From positions 101,844 to 165,843 of the forward strand of contig LVAV01000002.1 in assembly GCA_001604185.1 (NCBI GenBank): DNA of 64,000 bases, written 5' to 3'. The DNA is from Clostridiales bacterium Firm_16. Its GTDB lineage: Bacteria; Bacillota; Clostridia; Saccharofermentanales; Saccharofermentanaceae. The notes under the pieces are model-generated. The model was not told where the DNA came from. It searched no databases and worked only from the letters and a program-made list of their open reading frames with translations. The position numbers and the translations under genes were made by a program. Below are positions 42,535-51,774 of the stretch, piece by piece. How positions within the stretch are numbered: position 1 is the first letter of the stretch; every line of letters begins with the position of its first letter.

Positions 42535-44787
42535 ATGGTACGTAACGTTAAGAAAATGGCAGCAGTATTCTGTGCGGGAATGTTACTTATGTCATCCCTG
42601 ACTATCTCGGGATGCACGACGAAGTCTACCCGTTCTTCGAGAGATACTTCGGAGGTAAGTGAGACTTCCAATACTCCGACACCCACCAATACACCCTCGC
42701 CTTCTCCGACTCCGACACCGGACCCGAAGGAGCTTCTGCGTCTGGAAGCCGTGAGCAAAGCGGAATCCGTGCACATGAAGGAAGAAGATCTTAGGGGGAA
42801 GCACGAGCTCTTCCTGGAGTACGCCAAGATCGTCGAAGAGAATCCGAATCTGGACCGTTACCGTGCTTATGTTTATCACATTTTCCCCGTGGTGGCCGAG
42901 CAGTTAAAGGATAAGAACAAAGAGTTTTTCCTGGGTAAGCTCCAGAGTCTGCGTATGGTTACAGAAGGTGTTGCGATCGGCAATGCGGGCGAATACTACG
43001 ATGTCGATAATATGGTACTGATCGATAGCGAGCAATACATGATGGGAGCGGATCAATACGCCCGTACAGTGTTTCATGAGCTGATGCATTTCGTGGATTA
43101 CCAGATCGACGGAGATACCGATATCGTCTATAAATGTAAGGACCGGTTCGTCAGACAGAAAGACATGACGGACAAAGACTGGGATGACTTCAGTTTCCAG
43201 ATCGAAGCCCGGTTCATTACCGAAGGCGGAGCGGAGCTTTACACGGCGAAGAATTTTAACTATGCTACCGTGACCTACGAACTCCCGACCCTGTTTATGA
43301 CTGCATTGGAGTGTATCTACGGAACCGAATTCCTGGATGATCTGTTCTTCAGACAAGATTCGACGATGGCAATGATCAACCTTATGCAGGATGCGGGCTT
43401 TACAATGGATGAGATCTCCAATTCATTCCAGACAATGAATTACTACACCTATCCTTCCCGCTACGAACTGCCGAAGAAGCCGATCCTGGCCAAGGATGTA
43501 CTGATCCGGCTTTATCTGAAAGAACGCGGCGAGGGCTGGACAGAGGACAAGCAGTTCCTGGCCATTATCCGCGCGATGGACGAATCTGCCGCGGAGAAAG
43601 CGGAGCCGCAGTTCCCGGAACAGGCCGATCTTTATATCTGGGACTGGGAAAAGATGTCGAAGTGGAAAGAAGAATTTACCGATAAGCTGGAGTCTAAATA
43701 CACGATCTATTTCTGGGGATCCGGTGTCGCCGGAATCTTCATTAACGGCGAGTTTAAAGCAGGTGGCTGGGCGTCGGTTGTGGATAAGCTTGCGGACAGA
43801 GACTGGCACCAGGGTATCCTTGTGGACTACGATTATGAGCATGATAAAGTTCTGAGCGTGGAATTTCCTGAATCGATCATTCCGCAGGAGGTTCCGGACA
43901 GACTTACTGCCGGCGCGGAACTGGATGAGCGTCTTGCGTCTCTTCGCCACGATAATACCGCTGCCCACGAACAGGTGAGCAATGCCTGGTCAGTGGATAA
44001 ACTCAAGGACGCGAAGCAGAAGGCGGTAGATATCGGAAACAAGTATGGTATCAGGATCTATATCGGTGACGACATTCCTGTGGAAGATAAGACCTTGTAC
44101 GAATTCCAGAAGGATCCGGAACGGATCGATAAAGCACTGGATAATATCGACCTGGCTCTCTCTCGGTATCCGATAGATCTTTTCGACCAGCTTTGTTTCG
44201 GGTATATCTATGGGATCGATATTTACCTGATGGCCTTCACTTACCCGGAGCAGTGCGTGGATACACAGCTGATCGACGGGAAATGGCACCATGTCATCTC
44301 TCTGGATACGTCTACGGAAAAGAATGTCGACCGGTATGAAGAGGTCCTGGCAGCAGATATCTCTCTTCTGATCGACCGGTATATGCTGAACTACTATGAG
44401 AATATCGAGGAACCGACCTACACCCTCCATGAATGGATGAATTACATGCCGCCTTTCTGCAGATACTGCGGCACCTATTATTCTACGGAAGACGACTACT
44501 ATAAGGAGAATAAGCAATACTTTGTCAATAAGGATGCCATGACCACGGCGGCCATGGACAGGGCTGAACTTTTCAAAGCGGTCATGCAGGCCGTCATTGC
44601 GAAGGAAGATCCGGACAAGGAGATCAAGTACGAGAAACTCACCGGGGAATGCCTGGACAAAGTGGATTTCTACTTCGATCTGATCCGCGAAATCTTCGAT
44701 ACTACGAATTGGCCGAAAGTCACCTGCTGGGAACAGGAAGTAATGGACCAGTATCAGGAACGTCTTAAAGATCAGGGAGACTCGTAA
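42535..44787 (+). CDS. Lipoprotein with HExxH zinc-peptidase motif
   Basis: The 750-residue protein has a lipoprotein signal (lipobox TISGC, Cys27), a Thr/Pro-rich linker and a zincin-like domain with FHELMHFVDY, His181-Glu182 and His185. A downstream Glu (TEGGAELY) at about residue 225 could be the third ligand. The C-terminal half is unassigned, with CRYCGTYY near the end. It is probably a surface-anchored metalloprotease. GGGGG precedes ATG 42535. It ends at a strong terminator. It lies divergent from an ECF sigma gene. Confidence 0.72.
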   Translation: MVRNVKKMAAVFCAGMLLMSSLTISGCTTKSTRSSRDTSEVSETSNTPTPTNTPSPSPTPTPDPKELLRLEAVSKAESVHMKEEDLRGKHELFLEYAKIVEENPNLDRYRAYVYHIFPVVAEQLKDKNKEFFLGKLQSLRMVTEGVAIGNAGEYYDVDNMVLIDSEQYMMGADQYARTVFHELMHFVDYQIDGDTDIVYKCKDRFVRQKDMTDKDWDDFSFQIEARFITEGGAELYTAKNFNYATVTYELPTLFMTALECIYGTEFLDDLFFRQDSTMAMINLMQDAGFTMDEISNSFQTMNYYTYPSRYELPKKPILAKDVLIRLYLKERGEGWTEDKQFLAIIRAMDESAAEKAEPQFPEQADLYIWDWEKMSKWKEEFTDKLESKYTIYFWGSGVAGIFINGEFKAGGWASVVDKLADRDWHQGILVDYDYEHDKVLSVEFPESIIPQEVPDRLTAGAELDERLASLRHDNTAAHEQVSNAWSVDKLKDAKQKAVDIGNKYGIRIYIGDDIPVEDKTLYEFQKDPERIDKALDNIDLALSRYPIDLFDQLCFGYIYGIDIYLMAFTYPEQCVDTQLIDGKWHHVISLDTSTEKNVDRYEEVLAADISLLIDRYMLNYYENIEEPTYTLHEWMNYMPPFCRYCGTYYSTEDDYYKENKQYFVNKDAMTTAAMDRAELFKAVMQAVIAKEDPDKEIKYEKLTGECLDKVDFYFDLIREIFDTTNWPKVTCWEQEVMDQYQERLKDQGDS

Positions 44788-44813
44788 GGCGCTTAAAACG
44801 GGATATTCACATG

Positions 44814-44852
44814 GATCGTTCGTACAGGCCGACTGTACGGACGATCTTTTTT
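44814..44852 (+). terminator. Rho-independent terminator
   Basis: A 14-bp stem (44814-44827 with 44833-44846, one mismatch or wobble), a 5-base loop and six T. Confidence 0.92.
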
Positions 44853-44863
44853 CGGAAAAAGGC

Positions 44864-44892
44864 TTGACAATCCTTCTCAACCGTATTACTGT
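44864..44892 (+). promoter_or_regulatory. Promoter of the GntR-ABC operon
   Basis: TTGACA (44864-44869) is followed 17 bases later by TACTGT (44887-44892), overlapped by the palindromic operator. Confidence 0.65.
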
Positions 44893-44911
44893 ACTAATTA
44901 AGTAGTACAGT
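44888..44911 (+). promoter_or_regulatory. Perfect palindromic operator for the YtrA-type repressor
   Basis: ACTGTACTA (44888-44896), six bases, then TAGTACAGT (44903-44911) is a perfect 9-bp inverted repeat on the -10 region. Its position fits autorepression by the GntR protein encoded next. Confidence 0.8.
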
Positions 44912-44929
44912 TTGCCGGGAGGTGAGTAC

Positions 44930-45352
44930 ATGCCTTGGGAATTTAAAGAGAATCGTCCGATTTTCCAGCAGATCTATGACACCATCGTGATCCGGATATT
45001 GAACGGAACCTATCCGATGGGAGAGAAACTGCCGTCGGTCCGAGAGATGGCGGAGCAGGCAGGAGTCAATCCCAACACGATGCAGAGGGCCATGGCCCAG
45101 CTGGAGGGCGCAGGACTGGCGTTGACCAACCGCACCAGCGGAAGGGTCGTTACGACAGATGAAGAATTGATCCGCAAAGTCAGACACGAATATGCCATCG
45201 CCGCCGCCAAGGAGTTTATGGAACAGATGCGGGCCCTGGGGGCTTCCGGGAAAGATGTTTTCACACTTCTTGATGAGAAAGAGGTAAGCGAGATCCTGAA
45301 GACGGGATCAGAAAGCGCAGAGAAGAACAGACCGGAGGTGAGTGACAAATGA
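44930..45352 (+). CDS. GntR-family repressor, YtrA subfamily
   Basis: The 140-residue protein has only the winged-helix domain (RPIFQQIYDTIVIRILNG ... SVREMAEQAGVNPNTMQRAM) plus a short dimerising helix, the YtrA layout. Such repressors control ABC exporters that follow them and usually respond to cell-wall-active antibiotics. The ATG at 44930 has GGGAGGTG upstream. Its stop overlaps the ATPase start by 4 nt (ATGA). The palindrome at 44888 is its likely binding site. Confidence 0.9.
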   Translation: MPWEFKENRPIFQQIYDTIVIRILNGTYPMGEKLPSVREMAEQAGVNPNTMQRAMAQLEGAGLALTNRTSGRVVTTDEELIRKVRHEYAIAAAKEFMEQMRALGASGKDVFTLLDEKEVSEILKTGSESAEKNRPEVSDK

Positions 45353-46071
45353 ATACGATTCTGGAGATCAAAAACATAAGCCGAAGCTTCGCAGGAAATA
45401 AAGTCCTGGATGGAATGGATTTTACTGTCGGTACGGGAAAGATCGTGGGTCTTCTCGGACCGAACGGAGCCGGAAAGACCACACTTTTCCGAGTGATCTG
45501 CGGTCTCCTGGAGCCGGATGACGGCGAGATCCTGATCGACGGGAAGAAGCGGAGCGACGAGAGTAATTCCGACATATGCTACCTTCCGGACCGTTACATA
45601 CTCGGAGACTTCCGGAAGGTGAAAGATGTATTGAAGTATATGAATATGTTTTTTCCGGACTTTGATGAGGAAAGAGCGAGATCTATGTTGAAGAAACTCC
45701 GCATCACTGACGAGACGAAGCTCTCCTCTCTGTCGAAAGGTAAGAGAGAGCAGGTTCAGCTGGCGATCTTCCTGGGACGGAAAACGAAGCTATATCTGCT
45801 GGATGAACCGCTGGGCGGAGTAGATCCGGCAACCCGACAATTCATCCTGGACACGATACTGGATTCTTTTGGCGAAGAGAATACGATCATCATCAGCACG
45901 CATATCGTATCGGACATCGAGAGGATCCTGGATGACGTGGTCATGATCAAGGACGGGAAAGTGCACCTGCAGGGCGAAGCAGACGAGCTTCGTGAGAAAT
46001 ACGGAAAGACTATAAACGACATTTTTAAAGACGAATTCCGTTATGAGGAAGGAGGAATGGAAGATGAGTGA
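45349..46071 (+). CDS. ABC exporter ATP-binding protein
   Basis: The 240-residue ATPase has Walker A GLLGPNGAGKTT, a divergent signature LSKGKREQ in place of LSGGQ, Walker B LYLLDEPLGGVDP and the H-loop (ISTHIVSDIE). It resembles YtrB, the ATPase of exporters controlled by YtrA. The signature change is common in this subfamily. The permease start lies inside its 3' end. Confidence 0.9.
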   Translation: MNTILEIKNISRSFAGNKVLDGMDFTVGTGKIVGLLGPNGAGKTTLFRVICGLLEPDDGEILIDGKKRSDESNSDICYLPDRYILGDFRKVKDVLKYMNMFFPDFDEERARSMLKKLRITDETKLSSLSKGKREQVQLAIFLGRKTKLYLLDEPLGGVDPATRQFILDTILDSFGEENTIIISTHIVSDIERILDDVVMIKDGKVHLQGEADELREKYGKTINDIFKDEFRYEEGGMEDE

Positions 46072-46960
46072 GAACACAATGGAGCTTAAGAAGAAACGGA
46101 TCGGAATGGAAGCTTTCTTCCACGATTTTAAGAAGTATTCAATTCTGGGAATACTTATACCGTTCCTGCTGACGATTCCGTCACTGGTACTCCAGATCTA
46201 CTGGTTCCGGTACGACAGCATAATCCAGAGCAGAGGTATCAACACCGCCTATGAAGGCTGGTCATATACACACTATATTACTTTCACGGATCAAGAAGAA
46301 CCTGTCATACGATTCATCGAGAAATATAAGGCAGGGGACGGTATGTTCTATCAGGTACTCGAAACACTCTTCGGTGCTCTTTTACTGATACTGGTTATCT
46401 ATGTGGCGATTGACACGTTCCGGCATTTCTTCGGCAAGCAGGCATCGATCACTATGATGATCCCTTGCAGCCGGCAGACGCTGTTCCTTGCGAAACTTTC
46501 AGCTGCGACACTGGTAATTTTCTTTGCTTCGTTTCTTTATGTCATGAGGAAAGCACTGTCTGACGGATGGCTTGGATGGGACAATGGAATCTGCAGACTG
46601 AAGAGACGAGAGTTCGTTGGAATCAGAAGAGGTTGGGATATTAGCGGAGTAGGTATCACGCCACAAAGTACCATCTACATGGTTGTTTTGGGGCTAGGCA
46701 TTGTATTGGGTGTGGTCCTGGTGACGGCTCTTATCGGGAGATTCTCACAGAAGTATAAAGAATCGAAAGTGATTGTGCTCACATGCCTTATTTCCGTAGT
46801 AATGCTGAGTGTGATATATAGCATATTTACATGCTTGCAATGGTTTTCTTTCGGTCCAACCGTTGAAGTGGTAGTGATGTGCATTGCACTCCTTCTTCTG
46901 GCCGTTGGTATCCTCGTGGATTGCAAACTTCTGAAAAAGCACAATACCCTGGTCTCCTGA
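46064..46960 (+). CDS. ABC exporter membrane protein
   Basis: The 298-residue protein has about six membrane helices, starting at residues 20-45 and 100-120, with a hydrophilic loop before helix 2. It is the natural partner of the ATPase before it. I start at ATG 46064 because GGAGG is eight bases upstream; an earlier ATG at 46043 lies within the previous gene and lacks a site. No family beyond ABC-2-type permease can be given. The operon appears to end here. Confidence 0.75.
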   Translation: MSENTMELKKKRIGMEAFFHDFKKYSILGILIPFLLTIPSLVLQIYWFRYDSIIQSRGINTAYEGWSYTHYITFTDQEEPVIRFIEKYKAGDGMFYQVLETLFGALLLILVIYVAIDTFRHFFGKQASITMMIPCSRQTLFLAKLSAATLVIFFASFLYVMRKALSDGWLGWDNGICRLKRREFVGIRRGWDISGVGITPQSTIYMVVLGLGIVLGVVLVTALIGRFSQKYKESKVIVLTCLISVVMLSVIYSIFTCLQWFSFGPTVEVVVMCIALLLLAVGILVDCKLLKKHNTLVS

Positions 46961-47125
46961 TGGGATCCTCAAGCATTTTTTATGGGATCAGAAATTGCAA
47001 TAGTGTTTTTGTCAAAGAAAAAATCCCCCAGGGAGCCATCCTTTGGTGAAAGATACAAGATTATAAAAACCTACTTTACTTTCTAATAGAATTGCTTTAA
47101 TATGCCATTCCTGGTGAGATGTTGC

Positions 47126-47156
47126 AGCCTGTCGGCCATTTCCCGACAGGCTCTTT
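47126..47156 (+). terminator. Hairpin before the membrane protein gene
   Basis: AGCCTGTCGG (47126-47135) pairs with CCGACAGGCT (47143-47152), then CTTT. It may end read-through from the exporter operon or shape the next leader; the T-run is short. Confidence 0.5.
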
Positions 47157-47177
47157 CATGAATAATAGGAGGTATGT

Positions 47178-48014
47178 ATGAGCAATTCCAGTAACTCGAT
47201 TTCAAATCAGACTTCTATCGGTAAGCAGATCAAGAAGTATGCTATCTGCACATTGATCGCTGCGTTTATTACCCTGATCGCCTCTGCAGTTATGCAGTTT
47301 ATTTGGTTTAATTACGATGAGATCATCAGCAATGAATGGCTGTATATCTCTTCCGACGGTTATAAGGACGAACAGCTTTCTCTGATCCGCCTGTGCCAGA
47401 ATACACTTTTCCAGAAGAGCATCCTGATCTGCTCTATCGTGTGCCTTGTGATCTTCCTGGCTTACATGATCTACGATGTGATCCGCACCGTCAGAGAAGA
47501 CGAAGAGCATGTTGCCTGCTTCGTGGCCAAGCTGGTTGCGGTTTCCGTTATCGGCGCCATCGCCACAGCGATCCACTGTGTTGCTAATTTCCTGGGTATG
47601 GGTGGTTTCACATACGACGAGGGACTGTTCGTTCTGGAAGAGAGATCCTTCCTGCCGATCGGCGGTTATGAGTACCACGAAGTATGGAGCGTATTCCCGA
47701 AGGCCAACATCGGACTGTTCGTGTTCCTGTTCCTCATGATCCTGATCCTCTTCATCAGCCTTTACCTCGGTTCCACAGTAGCAGTTATCCTGACCCGTCA
47801 CACAACACAGGTTGCATCGATTGCATCCGGCGTGGCGATCGTACTTGTGGCAACCGGTCTTCCGATCCTCTCCAGACCTTCCAACATCATCGTTGCTGTG
47901 ATCGCAGTGGTTCTGGGAGCGGTAACTTTCGCAACTTCGGTCCTGGCTTCCAGAATGGCTGAGAAGGCAGCGGTCAGAGCAAGAGAAGAGAACCTTGCTT
48001 CGAACAATTACTGA
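47178..48014 (+). CDS. Multi-pass membrane protein, unknown function
   Basis: The 278-residue protein has about six helices (about 25-48, 80-102, 118-140, 180-202, 208-228, 232-252) and a Ser/Asn-rich cytoplasmic start. The layout recalls the exporter permease before it, including the loop between helices 1 and 2 (FIWFNYDEIIS), but there is no ATPase gene next to it. AGGAGG precedes the ATG. I do not recognise a family. Confidence 0.65.
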   Translation: MSNSSNSISNQTSIGKQIKKYAICTLIAAFITLIASAVMQFIWFNYDEIISNEWLYISSDGYKDEQLSLIRLCQNTLFQKSILICSIVCLVIFLAYMIYDVIRTVREDEEHVACFVAKLVAVSVIGAIATAIHCVANFLGMGGFTYDEGLFVLEERSFLPIGGYEYHEVWSVFPKANIGLFVFLFLMILILFISLYLGSTVAVILTRHTTQVASIASGVAIVLVATGLPILSRPSNIIVAVIAVVLGAVTFATSVLASRMAEKAAVRAREENLASNNY

Positions 48015-48084
48015 GTTTCAACTCAGATTTACAGGTCCGCAAACACCATAACAATGTTACAATGCCTTATGGAGGTGGTGTTTC

Positions 48085-48831
48085 GTGAGCCGAATCGTAT
48101 TTCTTGCAGATCTGCATGGAAACTATACAGCTACTCTTGCCATGGAGCAGGAGTTACAGAAATTGAACCCGGATAAGATCTGGTTTCTTGGTGACGCAGT
48201 GGGAAAAGGACCCCAGAACGTGGAGACATGTGACTGGGTACGTGCCCACTGCGATTCTTTTCTTAAGGGAAACTGGGACGAATGGATCTGCAGTGCTTTT
48301 GCCGAGAGAAATCTACCGCCTGAGAAACAGGACGAGTTCGCACCCGCCCTTCGTTTCTACTGGGAGCAGATCGGAGAAGAGAGAGTCAAATGGCTGGATT
48401 CTCTTCCGCAGGAAGCATCCATGTGGATCAGCGGCCTGCATTTCCGCCTGATCCATGGCCGAACCATCGACAGGCTTTTCCAGGCCTCCGACCCCACCGA
48501 GATATTGGAAGAAGGGCTTCTGGGCAGCGATAAGAAAACGAAATACGATGCCATGATCTGCGCCGATTGTCACCGGCCTTTCGTCCGGGCTCTGAATTAC
48601 GGTTATGCCCTGAATACCGGAAGTATCGGCAACAGCATCTGCCGTCCGCTGGCCTGTGCTCTTATGGTGGAGGGCGACGTCGGATCACAGGAGCCTTCAC
48701 CGATCCACTTTACCACCATCGCGGTCCCCTACGATAACCGCAAAGCCGCCGATATCGCATTGGCTACACCGGGACTTCCTCTGGCAGAGGCTTTTGCCAA
48801 CGAAGTCATGACCGGACAATACTCGCGCTGA
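48085..48831 (+). CDS. Metallophosphoesterase (YfcE/diadenosine tetraphosphatase-like)
   Basis: The 248-residue protein shows the metal-binding boxes of calcineurin-like phosphoesterases in order: ADLHGN (about 8-13), WFLGDAVGKGP (about 34-44) and KGNWD (about 65), plus a histidine later (CADCHRPF) and GSIGNS near 180. It hydrolyses phosphoester bonds; the substrate is not evident. The start is GTG 48085 with GGAGGTGG upstream. Confidence 0.85.
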   Translation: MSRIVFLADLHGNYTATLAMEQELQKLNPDKIWFLGDAVGKGPQNVETCDWVRAHCDSFLKGNWDEWICSAFAERNLPPEKQDEFAPALRFYWEQIGEERVKWLDSLPQEASMWISGLHFRLIHGRTIDRLFQASDPTEILEEGLLGSDKKTKYDAMICADCHRPFVRALNYGYALNTGSIGNSICRPLACALMVEGDVGSQEPSPIHFTTIAVPYDNRKAADIALATPGLPLAEAFANEVMTGQYSR

Positions 48832-48906
48832 GTCCGGTTTCCTCCCCGGATCCGACATCGGATCGAGAGAAAAAGAAGGAATCGGAAACAGAAAAAGGAG
48901 GACCTT

Positions 48907-50211
48907 GTGGAAAGATCGACGAACATCAATATTAACGAAGCAGATGTTGTTTTTCGACAGTTATATGGAAACGATCCTAAAGTGATCGCAGACCAGAAGA
49001 CCCGCTATGCGGAGGCGATCGAAGAATTCTACAGGATCTTTCCTGCGTACAAATCAAGTACCGGATCCGAAAACACAGCGATCTCGATCTTTTCCGCACC
49101 GGGGCGTACCGAGATCTGCGGAAACCACACCGACCACCAGCATGGAAGAGTTCTGGCAGCGGCTATCGACCTGGATGCGGTTGCTGTTGTGGCGCCGAAC
49201 GGGATGCAGAAGATCCGTGTTCAGTCTGAGGGATATCCGCCTATCGAAGTGGACCTTTCGGACTACGCACCCAGGGAGAATGAGACGGGCCGTACCGGTG
49301 GTCTGATCCGGGGTGTAGCGGCTCGGTTCGTCGCCCGGGGAATCGATGTTCCCGGCTTCGATGCTTATGTTACGTCTGATGTGCTTTCCGGCAGCGGTCT
49401 TTCTTCCTCTGCGGCCTTCGAAGTCCTGATGGGCACCATTGTCGACCATCTGGCAAATGACGGAAAACTGGGTCCGGTGGAGATTGCCAAGTTCGGCCAG
49501 ATCGCCGAGAATCAGTATTTCGGCAAAGCCAGCGGTCTGATGGACCAGATGGTATCTGCCGTCGGCGGACTGGTGGAGATCGATTTTGCCGATCCGGAAA
49601 AACCAATCATAGACACGCATCAATGTGATCTGGAAGCGATGGGCTTCACGCTGATCGTCACCGATACGAAAGGCAGCCACTCGAACCTGAGCGGGGAATA
49701 CAGCGCTATTCCGGAAGAGATGAGAAGCGTTGCTTCTTTCTTCGGGAAGAAGTATCTCCGGGATGTGGAGGAAGAGGCCTTCTACGAGGCGCTTCCGCGC
49801 CTGAGACAGGATCCTTCCATCGGAGATCGGGCGATCCTTCGCAGCGCACATTTCTGGGATGACGACAGAAGAGTGCATCAAGAAGCAGAAGCGCTGCGAT
49901 CCGGAGATCTACAGCGCTTCCTGGAATTAGTCAATGCATCCGGAAGATCTTCCGAAAGTCTTCTTCAGAACCTGTACTGCACAAGTACACCGCAGATTCA
50001 GGAGATCCCTCTGGCTCTTATGCTAAGTCGTCGCGTCCTCGGGAAAGAAGGGGCCTGCCGCGTCCATGGCGGAGGTTTTGCCGGCACGATCCAGGCCTTC
50101 GTACCGAAGGCAAAGGTCGATGAATATGTTAAGACCCTGGAAGCCGTCTACGGCCGGGGTGCCTGTCATATCCTGAAGATCCGCCCGTCAGGCGGAGTGA
50201 AAGTATTCTGA
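48907..50211 (+). CDS. galK: Galactokinase
   Basis: The 434-residue protein has the three GHMP/galactokinase signatures: GRTEICGNHTDHQHG (about 66-80), SGSGLSSSAAFEV (about 158-170, ATP binding) and RVHGGGFAGTIQAF (about 380-393). It phosphorylates galactose at C1 in the Leloir pathway. At 434 residues it is slightly longer than most (about 390) because of an N-terminal extension. The start is GTG 48907, with AAAAAGGAGG upstream. No galT or galE is close by, so the pathway is dispersed. Confidence 0.93.
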   Translation: MERSTNININEADVVFRQLYGNDPKVIADQKTRYAEAIEEFYRIFPAYKSSTGSENTAISIFSAPGRTEICGNHTDHQHGRVLAAAIDLDAVAVVAPNGMQKIRVQSEGYPPIEVDLSDYAPRENETGRTGGLIRGVAARFVARGIDVPGFDAYVTSDVLSGSGLSSSAAFEVLMGTIVDHLANDGKLGPVEIAKFGQIAENQYFGKASGLMDQMVSAVGGLVEIDFADPEKPIIDTHQCDLEAMGFTLIVTDTKGSHSNLSGEYSAIPEEMRSVASFFGKKYLRDVEEEAFYEALPRLRQDPSIGDRAILRSAHFWDDDRRVHQEAEALRSGDLQRFLELVNASGRSSESLLQNLYCTSTPQIQEIPLALMLSRRVLGKEGACRVHGGGFAGTIQAFVPKAKVDEYVKTLEAVYGRGACHILKIRPSGGVKVF

Positions 50212-50222
50212 CAGTTCCGAAG

Positions 50223-50396
50223 TCAGATTTTGTGGATCTGTTCCGCGTTCTCCACGGACAGTTTACGTATGCACGGATCTACCTCCGTCTCCGAACCGTA
50301 GCTGTTGGATTTCCCGAGAAGTCCGGCCACGACGAAGAAAGCGATGCCCAGCGCACACCCGATAGAACAGATAAATAGTGTCAGTACAATGATCAT
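50223..50396 (-). CDS. 57-residue single-helix membrane peptide
   Basis: A short gene starts at ATG 50396, overlapping the stop of the larger gene upstream by ATGA. Its N-terminal half is one membrane helix (IIVLTLFICSIGCALGIAFF) and the rest is a charged, soluble tail. Translational coupling supports that it is real and works with the zinc-ribbon membrane protein. No family is recognised. Confidence 0.6.
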   Translation of the reverse strand: MIIVLTLFICSIGCALGIAFFVVAGLLGKSNSYGSETEVDPCIRKLSVENAEQIHKI

Positions 50397-51643
50397 TTGG
50401 CATCCCCCTGTCTCTTCTTGGAGAAGATGAAAGTCACGATGGAGCGAGACAGATTCAGCTTGTCCAGGATGTGTTTGAATTTCGAAAATCCGATGCCCAA
50501 GAGCGTCAATGTACCGGATCCGACAAAGAAGCAGAAGGCACCGATGGCATAGGCCGGACCATTGCCGTCCTCGCTCTTGGTGATCCATTCTTTCTCAAAG
50601 TTGAAGATCTTACTCGCCAGTCCCGTCTTAAAGAGGATCAGGGACGACAGCGCGGCAAGGGTCAGGAAAATGACCGCGATCATGGCGCCGGCCAGGAAAC
50701 GGTTCCAGGGCACGGTACCCACGACTTTGCCCGTCTGGCCGTTGACCAGGAATGTATAAGGGGTTCCGTCCTTGTCGATGGTGATGAACCAGGCCGGAAG
50801 AAGGGCCGTCGACGTGATGGCCAGATTCGGTTTCGGTACTGATGTGATGATCCTTTTCTTCAAGTAGAAAGGCGGCTTCGGCGTTAATTCATCCATGGCT
50901 CTCGTGAGAAAAGCTCTTGCCTTCATCTCGGCGATTCCCTTTCCTGCGCGGGGCTCCAGGTCCTGCACGTTGGAATAAAATCCCATGAGATAGGATGTGT
51001 CGAAAGGCACCTTCTCTTTGAGGTCATAGGGATCCAGCATTGCCGAGGTGCGGTCGGAAAGCACCTTACAGGCTTCTACCGGAAGATCTTCAAAACCACA
51101 TTCACCATCGTAAATATATTCGGATTTGCCGATGGAGAAACGCTGTGTATCGGTGATGTTTCCGTCATAGAGAAAGTAAGGAATGTAGATACCACGCACT
51201 ACACTGGGCCGGGCTTTCTTGAAGAATTTCGGAACGAAGACCCCGCTTTGGAGCTGCTTGAGTACACTGTCCACAGCGTCTTCCTTCGTGACTTTGAAAG
51301 GCAAGATATAGTCCGGACGACGTTCCTGCGAAATGCGGTTAAAAACCACGGCAGTAGAGCCGCAGTACATACAGTGTGTGGATGCTTCAGTACCGGAAAC
51401 GATGACTTCACCGCCGCACTGACTGCACTTATAGATGTGGCAGTCGTACATCTCACCGGTGAGCTCTTCCTTCTCCACCAGGTTTTCCATCGCTTCCGGC
51501 TCTTCTCCGTTATACAGGTAGAAATCATCTGCATCCGGAAGCGTCTGGGGATCGATGATGTTTCCACAGGTTTCGCATATAAGGGAATCAAAACCAGGGT
51601 CGTAGACCATAGGGGCCCCACAACCCGGACAATTCTTAGCCAT
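50393..51643 (-). CDS. Zinc-ribbon membrane protein, unknown function
   Basis: The 416-residue protein begins with two zinc ribbons (CPGCGAP...CETCG, CSQCGG...CMYCG, residues about 5-90), a soluble domain of about 200 residues and two membrane helices at about 318-340 and 370-392. I start at ATG 51643 because AAAAGGAG is eight bases upstream. The ribbon-plus-helices plan occurs in bacterial proteins thought to bind other membrane complexes. It forms an operon with the 57-residue peptide gene. Confidence 0.7.
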   Translation of the reverse strand: MAKNCPGCGAPMVYDPGFDSLICETCGNIIDPQTLPDADDFYLYNGEEPEAMENLVEKEELTGEMYDCHIYKCSQCGGEVIVSGTEASTHCMYCGSTAVVFNRISQERRPDYILPFKVTKEDAVDSVLKQLQSGVFVPKFFKKARPSVVRGIYIPYFLYDGNITDTQRFSIGKSEYIYDGECGFEDLPVEACKVLSDRTSAMLDPYDLKEKVPFDTSYLMGFYSNVQDLEPRAGKGIAEMKARAFLTRAMDELTPKPPFYLKKRIITSVPKPNLAITSTALLPAWFITIDKDGTPYTFLVNGQTGKVVGTVPWNRFLAGAMIAVIFLTLAALSSLILFKTGLASKIFNFEKEWITKSEDGNGPAYAIGAFCFFVGSGTLTLLGIGFSKFKHILDKLNLSRSIVTFIFSKKRQGDAK

Positions 51644-51774
51644 ATCCGTATCTCCTTTTAAATGCCGCGCCCACGGCACTATACTTCAGTTATTACTATT
51701 TTATCACGGAGTTTTTACATCTGAATAGGGTAAAAAAACCGAAATAGAGAGAGATAAATCGTTGGCCGATGCTG

